Shown here piece after piece: positions 1 through 7,812 of a stretch of DNA of 32,627 nucleotides. The position numbers were made by a program, and so were the translations under genes. The DNA comes from Acidobacteriota bacterium (lineage in GTDB: Bacteria > Acidobacteriota > Terriglobia > Bryobacterales > Bryobacteraceae): assembly GCA_016870915.1 (NCBI GenBank), contig VFZY01000052.1, positions 1-32,627 of the forward strand, read 5' to 3'. The notes below the pieces were generated by a model that worked only from the letters and a program-made list of their open reading frames with translations, was not told the DNA's origin and ran no database searches. Numbering within the stretch: position 1 is the first letter of the stretch; every line of letters starts with the position of its first letter.

Positions 1-292
1 TCAGCCGGAAGGTTGGATCCTGCGAGAGCCGCTCGGCATCGTTGACATCCTCGTAGCCGGCAATCCGGCTGTAGACGGACTGGCGCAGTAGGTCCGCCAG
101 CGGAAGCTGGGTATTCTTGCCGCGCCGTGAGTCAGTCAGGTGTTGGGCAATGAGAGCACCGAAGCCCAGCCGTTCATCCAACTCACGCACCAGGATCAGA
201 CCACCATCGGAAGTAACGCGCGATCCCTGGAAGTCGATCTTGAGAAGGCCGTTGAACGAGAGCTGAAAGGGCTGGTTTTGTTTGTCACCCAT
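1..292 (-). CDS. IS1380-like family transposase, N-terminal part (cut by window edge)
   Basis: A DDE transposase that would excise and insert its own IS. Only 97 residues are present; the gene leaves the window at base 1 without a stop codon. The ATG at 290-292 is preceded by GGAGG ten bases upstream, a good ribosome-binding site. The N-terminal pattern TSDGGLILVRELDERLG, then LLRQSVYSRIAGYEDVNDAERL and DPTFRL, is typical of the IS1380 group. The catalytic acidic residues lie further downstream and cannot be checked. It is identical to the copy at 32336-32627. It is encoded on the same strand as the receptor it interrupts, so receptor transcription would run into it. Confidence 0.85.
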   Translation of the reverse strand, partial: MGDKQNQPFQLSFNGLLKIDFQGSRVTSDGGLILVRELDERLGFGALIAQHLTDSRRGKNTQLPLADLLRQSVYSRIAGYEDVNDAERLSQDPTFRL

Positions 293-401
293 TGGGTGCT
301 GTCCTCCGCAGGGGTCTTCGCTGCCTTCAAACCCCTATCGATATTGATGCGGACGAGCATCCAGGAGATTCGCACGCGCGGCTCAAAACGGAAATGTGGG
401 T
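1..401 (-). mobile_element. 5' end of an IS1380-like insertion sequence, left copy
   Basis: These 401 bases are the exact reverse complement of 32227-32627. The identity stops abruptly at 401/402, inside a TonB-dependent receptor gene, so 401 is taken as the IS tip (plus or minus one base, because the T at the junction could be shared by chance). The segment holds about 110 bases of leader and the first 97 codons of a transposase reading leftwards off the window. The IS right end and the target-site duplication are outside the window. The IS1380 assignment rests on the transposase. Confidence 0.85.
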
Positions 402-1586
402 CAAAAGGTTGTTGTTGGTGGTTGCCGGATAGGTGGCGAGCAGCTTGGCGGTGATGGGGTTGAAGCGGCTCATCGGGATCTGGTTGTTCGGAAAGGGGTC
501 GCGGCGGACGGCCGTGCCTTCCCGGCGGCCGGTGATGGGGTCATAGATCCGGTTCTCGGCGGAAAAATCGCCGCGGCGGATGGCGGCGGTAGGAATGGAG
601 GTGAAGAGGAAGTTCTGAACGCTGCGGCGGTAGCCCTCATAGTCAGCGAACCAGAACGTTCGGTTCTTGCCGTTGTACACCTTCGGGATGAGGACGGGGC
701 CGCCGATGGAGCCGCCATACTGGTTGTACTTAAAGCTGGGGAACGGCGTGCCGCGGAGGTTGAAGAAATTGCGCGCGTCCATGGCGGAGTTGCGCAGGAA
801 CTCAAACGCCGAGCCGTGGAATTCGTTGGTGCCGGACTTGGTGATGACATCAACGACGGCGCCCGAGTTGCGGCCCAGGTCGGCCGAGTACATATTGGTC
901 TGCACCTTGAATTCGCGGATGGCCTCGATGGCAGGGCGCAGCACGATGAGCCCGATGAGACGCTCGTTGTTGTCGGCGCCGTCATAGAGGAAGTTGTTCG
1001 ACCCCTCGCGGTTGCCGTTCGAGAAAATCTCAGTGCCGGGGCGGCGATCGTCGGGCCGGGCACCGCTCATGATGGTGTTGCTCGTGGAAAAGCCTGTGCC
1101 GTTCACGCCGGGGTTGAGGATGGCGAGTTGGACGAAGTTGCGGCCGTTGAGCGGGAGTTCGCTCACAAACTGCTGGCCGATCACCTGGCCCAGCGAGGAG
1201 GACTGGCTCTCCAGCAGCGGCGCCGTGGCCTGCACCTCGACGGTCTCGCTCACCTGGCCCACTTGCAGTTGGAAATCCACCTTGGCGCGTTGGTTCGTTT
1301 GCAGCCCAACGCCGCTCTGCGCGAGTTTACGGAACCCGGACGCCTCGACGGTGAAGTTGTAAGTGCCCGGCGGCAGCAGGGTGATGATGTAGTTGCCGTC
1401 GGCGCCTGAGGTCACTTCGCGCGCCATAACGCCCGTTTCGGCGTTGGTGGCGGTGATCTTGGCGTTGGGCACGGCGGCCCCAGAGGTGTCGGTGACGTCG
1501 CCGATGATCTCGCCGGTGGAGACTTGAGCGCTGAGACGCAGCGCAAGCATGAGAATGGCGGTGGCCGCCAGAATGGGTCTGGTCAT
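327..1586 (-). pseudogene. TonB-dependent receptor (Oar-like), truncated by IS insertion
   Basis: An outer-membrane receptor for energy-dependent uptake of large substrates. It has a signal peptide (residues 1-20, cleavage before Gln21), a carboxypeptidase-regulatory-like beta-sandwich (about 22-115), then a TonB plug domain with the family motif LPLNGRNF (about 144-151) and the start of the barrel. Full-length relatives have roughly 1,000-1,200 residues; only 395 native codons remain (402-1586). The reading frame continues for 24 IS-encoded codons to a stop at 327-329. Most of the beta-barrel is missing, so it cannot be a functional receptor unless the rest rejoins elsewhere. It lies 75 bases downstream of the DUF1552 gene but has its own good promoter, so it may still be transcribed. 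It is a paralogue of the receptor at 28769-32281, not a second copy. Confidence 0.85.
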
Positions 1587-1614
1587 GGTTTCTTTACCCC
1601 GAAGGATAACTATT

Positions 1615-1642
1615 ATTGTATACCCTGCACTGCACGCGGCAA
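1615..1642 (-). promoter_or_regulatory. Sigma-70-like promoter of the truncated receptor
   Basis: On the minus strand TTGCCG (1637-1642) and TACAAT (1615-1620) are separated by 16 bases, matching the -35 and -10 consensus at 4 of 6 and 5 of 6 positions. Transcription would start near 1608, giving a leader of roughly 22 bases before the ATG at 1586. It lies in the 75-base gap after the DUF1552 stop codon. Recognised by eye only. Confidence 0.5.
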
Positions 1643-1661
1643 TTCAAGCTTGGGCGGCGAT

Positions 1662-2951
1662 TTACAGCTCCGCCAGGCGCGTGCGGGCGTCGCCGAACTC
1701 CTTGAGTTCCACGCCCATGCGGTCCATGATGCCCAGGTAGAGGCTGCAGAGCTTGCGGTTCTCGTCGCCCGCCGCCGCGTACTCAAGAGCCCGGCCGGTT
1801 TTCAGTTTGCCGCCCAGGCTTCCGATGGTCACCACCGGGACCTTCTTGTTATCGTGCTTGGTTCCGGACCACATGTTGGAGAGGAACAGCAGGCAGCTAT
1901 TGTCCAGAACATTGCTTTCGCCTTCCCGCATCGCCTCCAGGCGTTGGGCCAGGTAGGCAAGCTGGCTCACCTGGAATCGCACGATCTTGCGGTAATCCTC
2001 TTCCGTGTCGTAGTGCGAGGCGCCGTGATGCTGCTTGCCCACGGCCAGGAACGGGTAGTAGAGCGCTGAAAGATCGCGTGCCAGCAGCAGGGAAGCCACA
2101 CGGGTCTTGTCCGTCTGAAACCCGAGCGCGATGATGTCGCACATCAGCCGGATGTGGTCGCGGATGTCTTCCGGCAGTCCGTCCTGAGGGCGTTGCATGG
2201 CGGCCAGCGGGCGGCCGGCGCCGGCCGCCCGCTCCTCGGCCCTGTTCTTGTCGTTGCGCATCCGCTCAATGCCGCGCTCCACGTCGCGAACGCTGGCCAG
2301 ATACTCATCCAGTTTGATCCTGTCGGTGGCACTGACACGGCCGGCGAGCGATGCCGCATGATCCTTCACGCGGTCCAGCACGCTGGTGTCGCGCAGCCGG
2401 CCGCTGTTCTCAAACAGGCTGTCGAAGGCGAGCGAAGGATACATCTCATTGGGCACCGGGGAATCGGCGCTCTGCCAGGAGATGTGGGAGCTATAGGCAT
2501 TCGAGAAGTTGGTCTCATGGAAGCCGGTCATGGCGCGCTCACAGGCCAGCACCATGCTGGGTTGCGGCGTATCCTGCCCGATGTGGTTGGCCAGCACCTG
2601 ATCGATGGTGATACCGCCGCGAATGATGGACCCTTTGCGAATGGGCACCCCCGACAGCAGGTTGCCGGTCATCGCGGGGTGAATGCCCTGGCCCGTGGCG
2701 AACTTGTTGAACAGGCCGTCGATCACGTTGATCTTCGCGCGCAGCGGCGCCAGCGGCTCAAGCGATTCGCCCAGCTCCATCTCCGCGCCCGAGCCTTTGG
2801 CCCACCAACGCCCCGGGCTGATGCCGGTTCCCATGAACAATACGGCGAAGCGTTGCGGATGCGGCGTGGTGGCCCCCGGCAGCGATTCAAGCCACGGCAA
2901 GCCCATCGCCACGCCGGCGCCTCGGAGCACGGTTCTTCGGGATATCGTCAT
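1662..2951 (-). CDS. DUF1552 domain-containing exported protein
   Basis: 429 residues covering essentially the whole DUF1552 family. The N-terminus (residues 1-25) has an RR motif, SRRTVLRGAG, followed by a short hydrophobic stretch. This resembles a Tat signal, so the protein is probably exported folded. The family has no established biochemical function. It is related in layout to the exported DUF1501/sulfatase-like proteins of Planctomycetes and Acidobacteria and is almost always encoded beside a DUF1592-type cytochrome-like protein. That is the case here: its ATG lies three bases after the stop of that gene, so the two are surely co-transcribed and may form a complex. Residues 235-255 are charged and low in complexity (Arg/Glu/Ala-rich). 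Family assignment is firm; function is not known. Confidence 0.88.
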   Translation of the reverse strand: MTISRRTVLRGAGVAMGLPWLESLPGATTPHPQRFAVLFMGTGISPGRWWAKGSGAEMELGESLEPLAPLRAKINVIDGLFNKFATGQGIHPAMTGNLLSGVPIRKGSIIRGGITIDQVLANHIGQDTPQPSMVLACERAMTGFHETNFSNAYSSHISWQSADSPVPNEMYPSLAFDSLFENSGRLRDTSVLDRVKDHAASLAGRVSATDRIKLDEYLASVRDVERGIERMRNDKNRAEERAAGAGRPLAAMQRPQDGLPEDIRDHIRLMCDIIALGFQTDKTRVASLLLARDLSALYYPFLAVGKQHHGASHYDTEEDYRKIVRFQVSQLAYLAQRLEAMREGESNVLDNSCLLFLSNMWSGTKHDNKKVPVVTIGSLGGKLKTGRALEYAAAGDENRKLCSLYLGIMDRMGVELKEFGDARTRLAEL

Positions 2952-2954
2952 AGC

Positions 2955-5918
2955 CTACCTCTTGTTCAGAAACTGCCGGCTTGTAACGATGCTATCAACA
3001 ACCGTTTCAAAGCAGCAGCCGTCCTTGCCCAGTTTGCGGGCGATCTCGTCGATGAGCGGTTCGTCCGAAATCAGCAGGCTCCGTCCCAGGGCAAACGCCA
3101 GCAGCTTGCCGGTGAAGCCGCGAATGAAGTCGCGCTCGCGATGGCCCCTGATGTATTGCTGGAGTCCCGGCAATCCTTCCCCTTCCACGCCCTTGGGAAA
3201 CGCCGCGCGAGCATCCACCGCGCGCCCGGCAAGGTCGTGGGTGCGCCGCGCCCCCACCGGGTCGAAGCCCTCGAAGGCCAGCCCGAACGAATCGAATCGC
3301 GCGTGGCATCCCGCGCAACTGGGATCCGCCCGGTGCTTTTCCAGCATCTGCCGCAGCGGTAGATCCATCCGCGCTTCATCCGCTGGAAGTTCGGGAACCA
3401 CCGGGGGCGGCGGTGGAATCTGTTCGCCCAACACGTTCTTCGCCACCCAGTAGCCGCGCTTCACGGGGCTGGTTCTGAGTCCGGGCGCATTCCTGGCGAG
3501 GAACGCGGCCATGGGCAGCAGGCCGCCGCGGCCATACCGGTCCGCTCCGGTGACGCGAACCCAACCGTCGGCGCCGGTGTCCGTGGGCTGCGGCATGCCG
3601 TAGTGGCGGGCCAGCGCCGGATTGACAAAGGTATCGGTGGCGTAAAGGAAGTCAACCAGGGGGCGGTTCCGGCGGAAGACATCCAGCAGGAATCGCACCG
3701 GTTCCTCGAACATCGCTGCCTTCAACTCGTCGTTGAAGACGGGGAAGCGCTCGCGGTCCACGGTGCCGATCTGATCGAAGTCGCGGATGCCCAGCCAGTT
3801 GCCGCCGAACTCCACGGCGAGCGCGCGGCTGCGCTGGTCCTGCAGCATGCGGCGCGCCTGGGCCTGAATCACTTCCGGGCGGCGCAGGGTACCCGCGGCG
3901 GCAAGCCGTAGCAACTCCGCATCGGGCATGCTTGACCACAGGAAATAGCTGAGACGGCTCGCCAGATCGCCCCCTGCGAGCGGCTGCACGTCGCGGCTGC
4001 CCTCCAGGCGATCCACGCGGTAAGAGAACTTGGGCGAGGTCAGCACCAGCACAATGGATTCACGCATGGCGCCCTCATGGTCCAGGCCGTAGCGCTCACG
4101 CGCCTGACGGTAGAAGGACAGCAGATCGTCGCGGTCCGCCTGCGCGAGAGGGCGCCGGTACGCACGCGCGGCGAACTCCGCCAGTGCTTCCAGGTGGCTT
4201 GGTTCGGCGTCGCGGCGCGCCTGTTTCACCCAACCGATGCTCCTGCTGGCGGCGTTGAAAAAGTCCCGCACGGCCTGGATGGCCACGGGGTTGCCGCTTC
4301 GCGCCACCTCCAGGTAGTCCGCTTCCAGCTTTCTGATCTTCTCTTCCGCGATGATCTTTTCCACCTCAATCTCGCGCACCTCGGGCTCGCCGTCCTTGAA
4401 GTCGTCGCGTGTCCCGCGCGTGCCCAGTTTGGCGAACTCGATGTAGGTGCGGATGTTGATGGATGCCACGAAATCCATCGCCCGCCACATCTCATCCAGC
4501 GCGGCCTGTTGGGCCGGGTCCAGAAGCAATTCGTAGAGAGGCTGGTCGTCGCGGAAGTATCCCATCACGTTGTGGAATCCCGCGCTCAGGTAGCGGCCCT
4601 CGTCCTTTCCCGTTTTGAAATAGTTGCGCCCCCGCGACTCGCGGTAAAACATGTCCGGGAAGACGGAGCAGAAGCGTCCCCATGCCGCTTCAAACCGGGG
4701 CCGCTCACCGGCGGGCACGGCCAGATCGGGGTCGCCGGGCGGATTCTCCACCAGGATGGTCTTGCCCGGGCCGAACGCATTGTCCCACTCCGGTTCCACC
4801 ACATCGCGTTGGTTCAACAAAGGCTCACCCGCAACCTGCAACTGGCGCGCGTCGAACTTGCGGCGATGTGTGGCGTATTGGGTGTTCTTCCAGATGAGGA
4901 GCGGCTGCCATGCGGTGCCGATGGGCCCCGCCGTGATGTTGATAAACCGGGGTTCCACCTTGGCGCGAACGCGGGCTACGTAAGCACGCATCTCTTCGCA
5001 GCCAGGCCGCGCGAGGTCGGGCTGGCCGCGCCGGGGCGCGGGTAAGGCCCGCCACAACGCTTGCAGCTTCGCCAGCGGACCCACGGTTTCAGCGGTCTCC
5101 AGGGCATTCCACACGGTGTCGAGGTATTTGGCACTCACCTTGTGACGGCGTGCCAGGCTGGCCAACGTTGCGTTGGGTTGGCCCAAGGCGGCGCGATGCC
5201 GGAACCGCCAGGCTGTTTCGAAGTAGTCGGCGTAGTCGGTGTTCTGCTGGTGGTAAAAGTCGATGATGCGGTGCACGGCGAACTTGTCGCGGTCCGTCTC
5301 CACCAGCATCGGGTGGGGGGCAAAACCGAATCCCTTCTCTTTCAGGTAGAGGTGAGAGGCCACTTCGCGCGCCGCGGCCACGTACTTCTTGAGTAGCGTG
5401 GGCGACATGGCGAGCGTTTCGCCCGAGTTGTCGAAACCGGCTGTGTTGGCGGGGTCGGCGGGGAACTCGCGGGCCGGGCGTATGTCGGCGCCGGTGAGAT
5501 CTCGGATGGTGTAGTTGTATTCGGAGTTGCTCAGGCGGCGCGCCAGCACGACGCCGGGGTCGCCCGCATTGCGCCGGGTCTCGTGGGTGCGAACGGCGTG
5601 AAACCAGCCGGTCACCGCGCGGCGCTCCGCGGGCGCGGGCTGGGGCGCGCCCTTGGGCGGCATCTCCGAAGCTTCCAGGCGCTCAAGAATCTGGCTCCAG
5701 CGGCGGCCGTCCTCAAGCAGGGTGGCCATTGACGTGAAGCCGCTCAGGTCCATCTGCGCGGCCGGCTGGCGCGGCCCGTGGCATGAGATGCAGTAGGTGC
5801 CCAGAAACGGCCGGACCGTGCGCGCGAATTGCCGCTCCAGCGCGGACCCAGTGTCCTGCTGCGCCGGCGCGGCGGTGACAGCCACGGCGGCCGCGGCGAT
5901 GATGAAGGCACTTCGCAT
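2955..5918 (-). CDS. DUF1592-family multi-domain protein with two haem c motifs
   Basis: A 987-residue exported protein of the Planctomycete/Acidobacteria cytochrome-like family. After a signal peptide (1-19) comes a haem-binding CISCH (43-47) in a PSCyt1-like domain. DUF1587 follows at about 100-165, then a long family-variable middle, DUF1595 (about 595-655), DUF1592 (about 670-800), DUF1588 (about 830-920) with a second haem motif CAGCH (868-872), and DUF1585 at the C-terminus. The role is unproven; a periplasmic redox or electron-transfer function is inferred from the haem motifs. I chose the ATG at 5918 because it begins directly with the signal peptide. The TTG at 5966 would add 16 polar residues and lies only three bases from the toxin stop codon. 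It precedes the DUF1552 gene by three bases. Confidence 0.9.
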   Translation of the reverse strand: MRSAFIIAAAAVAVTAAPAQQDTGSALERQFARTVRPFLGTYCISCHGPRQPAAQMDLSGFTSMATLLEDGRRWSQILERLEASEMPPKGAPQPAPAERRAVTGWFHAVRTHETRRNAGDPGVVLARRLSNSEYNYTIRDLTGADIRPAREFPADPANTAGFDNSGETLAMSPTLLKKYVAAAREVASHLYLKEKGFGFAPHPMLVETDRDKFAVHRIIDFYHQQNTDYADYFETAWRFRHRAALGQPNATLASLARRHKVSAKYLDTVWNALETAETVGPLAKLQALWRALPAPRRGQPDLARPGCEEMRAYVARVRAKVEPRFINITAGPIGTAWQPLLIWKNTQYATHRRKFDARQLQVAGEPLLNQRDVVEPEWDNAFGPGKTILVENPPGDPDLAVPAGERPRFEAAWGRFCSVFPDMFYRESRGRNYFKTGKDEGRYLSAGFHNVMGYFRDDQPLYELLLDPAQQAALDEMWRAMDFVASINIRTYIEFAKLGTRGTRDDFKDGEPEVREIEVEKIIAEEKIRKLEADYLEVARSGNPVAIQAVRDFFNAASRSIGWVKQARRDAEPSHLEALAEFAARAYRRPLAQADRDDLLSFYRQARERYGLDHEGAMRESIVLVLTSPKFSYRVDRLEGSRDVQPLAGGDLASRLSYFLWSSMPDAELLRLAAAGTLRRPEVIQAQARRMLQDQRSRALAVEFGGNWLGIRDFDQIGTVDRERFPVFNDELKAAMFEEPVRFLLDVFRRNRPLVDFLYATDTFVNPALARHYGMPQPTDTGADGWVRVTGADRYGRGGLLPMAAFLARNAPGLRTSPVKRGYWVAKNVLGEQIPPPPPVVPELPADEARMDLPLRQMLEKHRADPSCAGCHARFDSFGLAFEGFDPVGARRTHDLAGRAVDARAAFPKGVEGEGLPGLQQYIRGHRERDFIRGFTGKLLAFALGRSLLISDEPLIDEIARKLGKDGCCFETVVDSIVTSRQFLNKR

Positions 5919-5969
5919 GTTGGAGCGTTCAGACTCGATTGTCGAATAGGCACGCGGTGGCGTCAACCA

Positions 5970-6371
5970 TCAGATAGGAATCACGTGAGCCATCGGGTCC
6001 AGCCTCCGGAGATCCCCCGGGTCACTGGTTACAATGGGTTCCCGGAGTTGCCGGGCGAGGATGACCACGGAAGCATCGATCACATCCGAAGTGCCGGTTG
6101 CGGCACAGAGCTCCCCGCAAGCTTTGGCGAGTTCCCCATCCAACCGCACGATGTCTACTTCATGGCTCCGAAGGAATCGGGCGAGAGTGGCCTGAACGCG
6201 GCCATTGCGCCAAGCCTGGCCGGCGGCGCCCGCCGGAACGCGAAACGTACGGCCCTGCGCCAGTGCCGCCCGGACCAGTGCGATCATGCGCCCGCTGCCT
6301 CGATCGAGAGCGATCAACGCGCCGGCATCCAGCACTATTCCTGTCGAGGCGCGAGTGCGCGTTCCGCCCAT
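5970..6371 (-). CDS. PIN-domain toxin (VapC-like ribonuclease)
   Basis: 133 residues matching a single PIN domain, normally a Mg-dependent RNase whose activity is held by a partner antitoxin. Acidic residues are visible at Asp15 (VLDAGAL), Asp96/Asp99 (TSDVIDASV) and Asp117 (TSDPGDL). The position that is often Glu in VapC is Gln52 here, in VPAGAAGQAWR. From memory this occurs in an actinobacterial/acidobacterial VapC subgroup, so it does not by itself mean inactivity. The start overlaps the 3' end of the antitoxin gene by 37 bases, the usual arrangement for translational coupling. The first 11 residues are Thr/Arg-rich, so a slightly later GTG start before Leu14 is possible. The pair sits between unrelated hydrolase and cytochrome genes. 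Confidence 0.85.
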   Translation of the reverse strand: MGGTRTRASTGIVLDAGALIALDRGSGRMIALVRAALAQGRTFRVPAGAAGQAWRNGRVQATLARFLRSHEVDIVRLDGELAKACGELCAATGTSDVIDASVVILARQLREPIVTSDPGDLRRLDPMAHVIPI

Positions 6372-6571
6372 TTCGTATCCCCAGCCGTTGGCTCACCATG
6401 TTGCTCCACCAGATCCCGAAGCAGCACCCGCAGAGACTCGCGTCTTTCGTGCTCCTCCAAGACTCCGGCGATGTAGCCCGAAACGGAAGCGGCCCGCCCG
6501 GCCCGCACCTCCCGGTGAACTCGTGCTAGTTGATCCTTGGGCAGACTGATCGCGATTTTCGATCTGGTCAT
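6335..6571 (-). CDS. Ribbon-helix-helix antitoxin (VapB-like)
   Basis: 78 residues. The N-terminus, with KIAISLPKDQLARV as the strand followed by two helices to about residue 42, fits a ribbon-helix-helix DNA-binding domain that would dimerise and repress its own promoter. The charged C-terminal half (about 43-78) would wrap and block the PIN toxin encoded immediately downstream with a 37-base overlap. An ATG 18 bases further upstream (6589) is in frame, but the ATG at 6571 starts directly at the conserved strand. It also sits where transcription from the TATGAT box at 6578-6583 should begin. I prefer it, which would make the message leaderless. Confidence 0.82.
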   Translation of the reverse strand: MTRSKIAISLPKDQLARVHREVRAGRAASVSGYIAGVLEEHERRESLRVLLRDLVEQHGEPTAGDTKWAERALAPRQE

Positions 6572-6577
6572 ACCAGA

Positions 6578-6583
6578 ATCATA
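6578..6583 (-). promoter_or_regulatory. -10-like TATGAT before the antitoxin
   Basis: TATGAT on the minus strand ends six bases before the antitoxin ATG, so the transcript would begin at or next to the start codon. I see no convincing -35; the best candidate, TAAGCA at 6601-6606, matches three of six. As an autoregulated toxin-antitoxin promoter, this is the expected site for antitoxin binding. Confidence 0.4.
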
Positions 6584-6603
6584 CCGCATCGCCCGGCCCG
6601 TGC

Positions 6604-7776
6604 TTAGCGCCCGCCCTGCTCAATCCACTCCGTGTTGATGCGGGCGTGCTTGATCGCCTTGCCTTCCTGGCCGTCCATGTTGCGGTGATAGCTGTAGCTG
6701 ACGTGGATGGACCCGTCGCGCGCCTGCATCACCGACGGATAGTGATACCGGCCCATCGGCGTTGCATCGCGTTCCAGATGGCGCTTCCATTTCCAGGTCT
6801 TGCCCTCGTCATCGGACATGGAGACGGCCAGGGAATGGCGGTCGCGTTCAAGGTCGTTATACACCATGATCCAGCGGCCGTCACGAAGCGCGAGTGCTTC
6901 CACGCTCGCGCCGGGGTTGAAAAGCTCGGTGTCGGTGGTCTTCGACCACGAGATTCCCTCATCCGACGACACGCTCATCTGGATGCGCTTGGGCGGCGGT
7001 CCGTTGTCGCGCAGATAGGCCACCAGGGTGCCGTCCTTGCGGCGGACAACGCTCGGTTGAATGCCGCCGTAGCCGACGATGGGCTCACTTGAGAACCAGG
7101 TCTCGCCGTTGTCGTCGGAGATGCCCATGATTCCGAACGAATAGCCGTCTGAGTACATAGGCACAAGAATGCGGCCCGAAGGCAGTGTGATGGGGTGCGT
7201 GCGTGTGAACCAGCCGAGACGCGAGAAGTACTTGTCCGCTGAGAGCGCGATGAGCCGTGCCGCGCGCTGGCCGATGGGATTGGGCCCCAGGTCTTTTTCC
7301 AGCAGTTCCTGGGTACGTTCGTGCATCCGCTTGGGGATCATCAGAATGTTGTCGCTCCACTCCCACTTGGGCGCGCCGGATTCGAACTGATAGTCGCTGG
7401 ACCGCTTGTACTTCATCAGCGCCGTCTCCCACTGGTTGGCCAGAATCACGGGCCAGAAGAGCCACAGCCGCTGCCGGTTATCAATGAACACGGTGCCGTT
7501 GGTGTCTGGGAACCCGGGCGAGTCAGCCAGTGTGAAACGGTCGCTCCAGGCGCGCTTGGATTGGATCCAGCGCGCGCCTTCGATCTTCACATCATCGGCC
7601 TGCCGCTCACCGGAGCCGTGAAACCAGCACAGGAAGAGATCGCCGTTCGGCTGCTCGACGATGGACGAAGAGTGGTTGTGCCATTTTTCGAGAGGGAAGA
7701 CAAGTTCCGCTTCATGGAGCGGTGGGGCCGCACTGAGAGCGGCGGCGGCCAGAATCGTAAGGGCTTCAAGGCGCAT
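6604..7776 (-). CDS. Exo-alpha-sialidase-like (BNR-repeat) exported protein
   Basis: 390 residues with a signal peptide (about 1-17) and a six-bladed sialidase-type propeller. Three Asp-box motifs are clear: SDDNGETW (220-227), SSDEGISW (270-277) and SDDEGKTW (321-328). The family includes GH33 sialidases, but many environmental members act on other glycans or are uncharacterised. The arginine triad and Tyr/Glu pair of true sialidases cannot be assigned without a structure-based alignment, so the substrate is open. It starts 36 bases after the M20 peptidase stop and could be part of the same transcript. However, a TATCAT box nine bases before the ATG suggests its own start. The antitoxin follows after 32 bases. 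Confidence 0.85.
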   Translation of the reverse strand: MRLEALTILAAAALSAAPPLHEAELVFPLEKWHNHSSSIVEQPNGDLFLCWFHGSGERQADDVKIEGARWIQSKRAWSDRFTLADSPGFPDTNGTVFIDNRQRLWLFWPVILANQWETALMKYKRSSDYQFESGAPKWEWSDNILMIPKRMHERTQELLEKDLGPNPIGQRAARLIALSADKYFSRLGWFTRTHPITLPSGRILVPMYSDGYSFGIMGISDDNGETWFSSEPIVGYGGIQPSVVRRKDGTLVAYLRDNGPPPKRIQMSVSSDEGISWSKTTDTELFNPGASVEALALRDGRWIMVYNDLERDRHSLAVSMSDDEGKTWKWKRHLERDATPMGRYHYPSVMQARDGSIHVSYSYHRNMDGQEGKAIKHARINTEWIEQGGR

Positions 7777-7785
7777 TCAGGTTTG

Positions 7786-7791
7786 ATGATA
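7786..7791 (-). promoter_or_regulatory. -10-like TATCAT before the sialidase-like gene
   Basis: TATCAT on the minus strand, nine bases before the ATG at 7776, in the 36-base gap after the M20 peptidase gene. No -35 is recognisable. It matches the TANNNT pattern and spacing seen at six other gene starts in this window. Confidence 0.35.
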
Positions 7792-7812
7792 GCGCCCCTG
7801 CCTGCCCCGAGT

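Noticed and set aside
140-454. Plus-strand frame in the left IS end, also fused in frame ahead of the right receptor
   Set aside because: It is antisense to the transposase start and merely crosses the IS tip; the shared residues arise from the repeat. A receptor start at 32488 is therefore not used.
2154-3362. 402-codon open frame on the plus strand
   Set aside because: Antisense to the DUF1552 and DUF1592 genes, which have clear domains; no recognisable protein.
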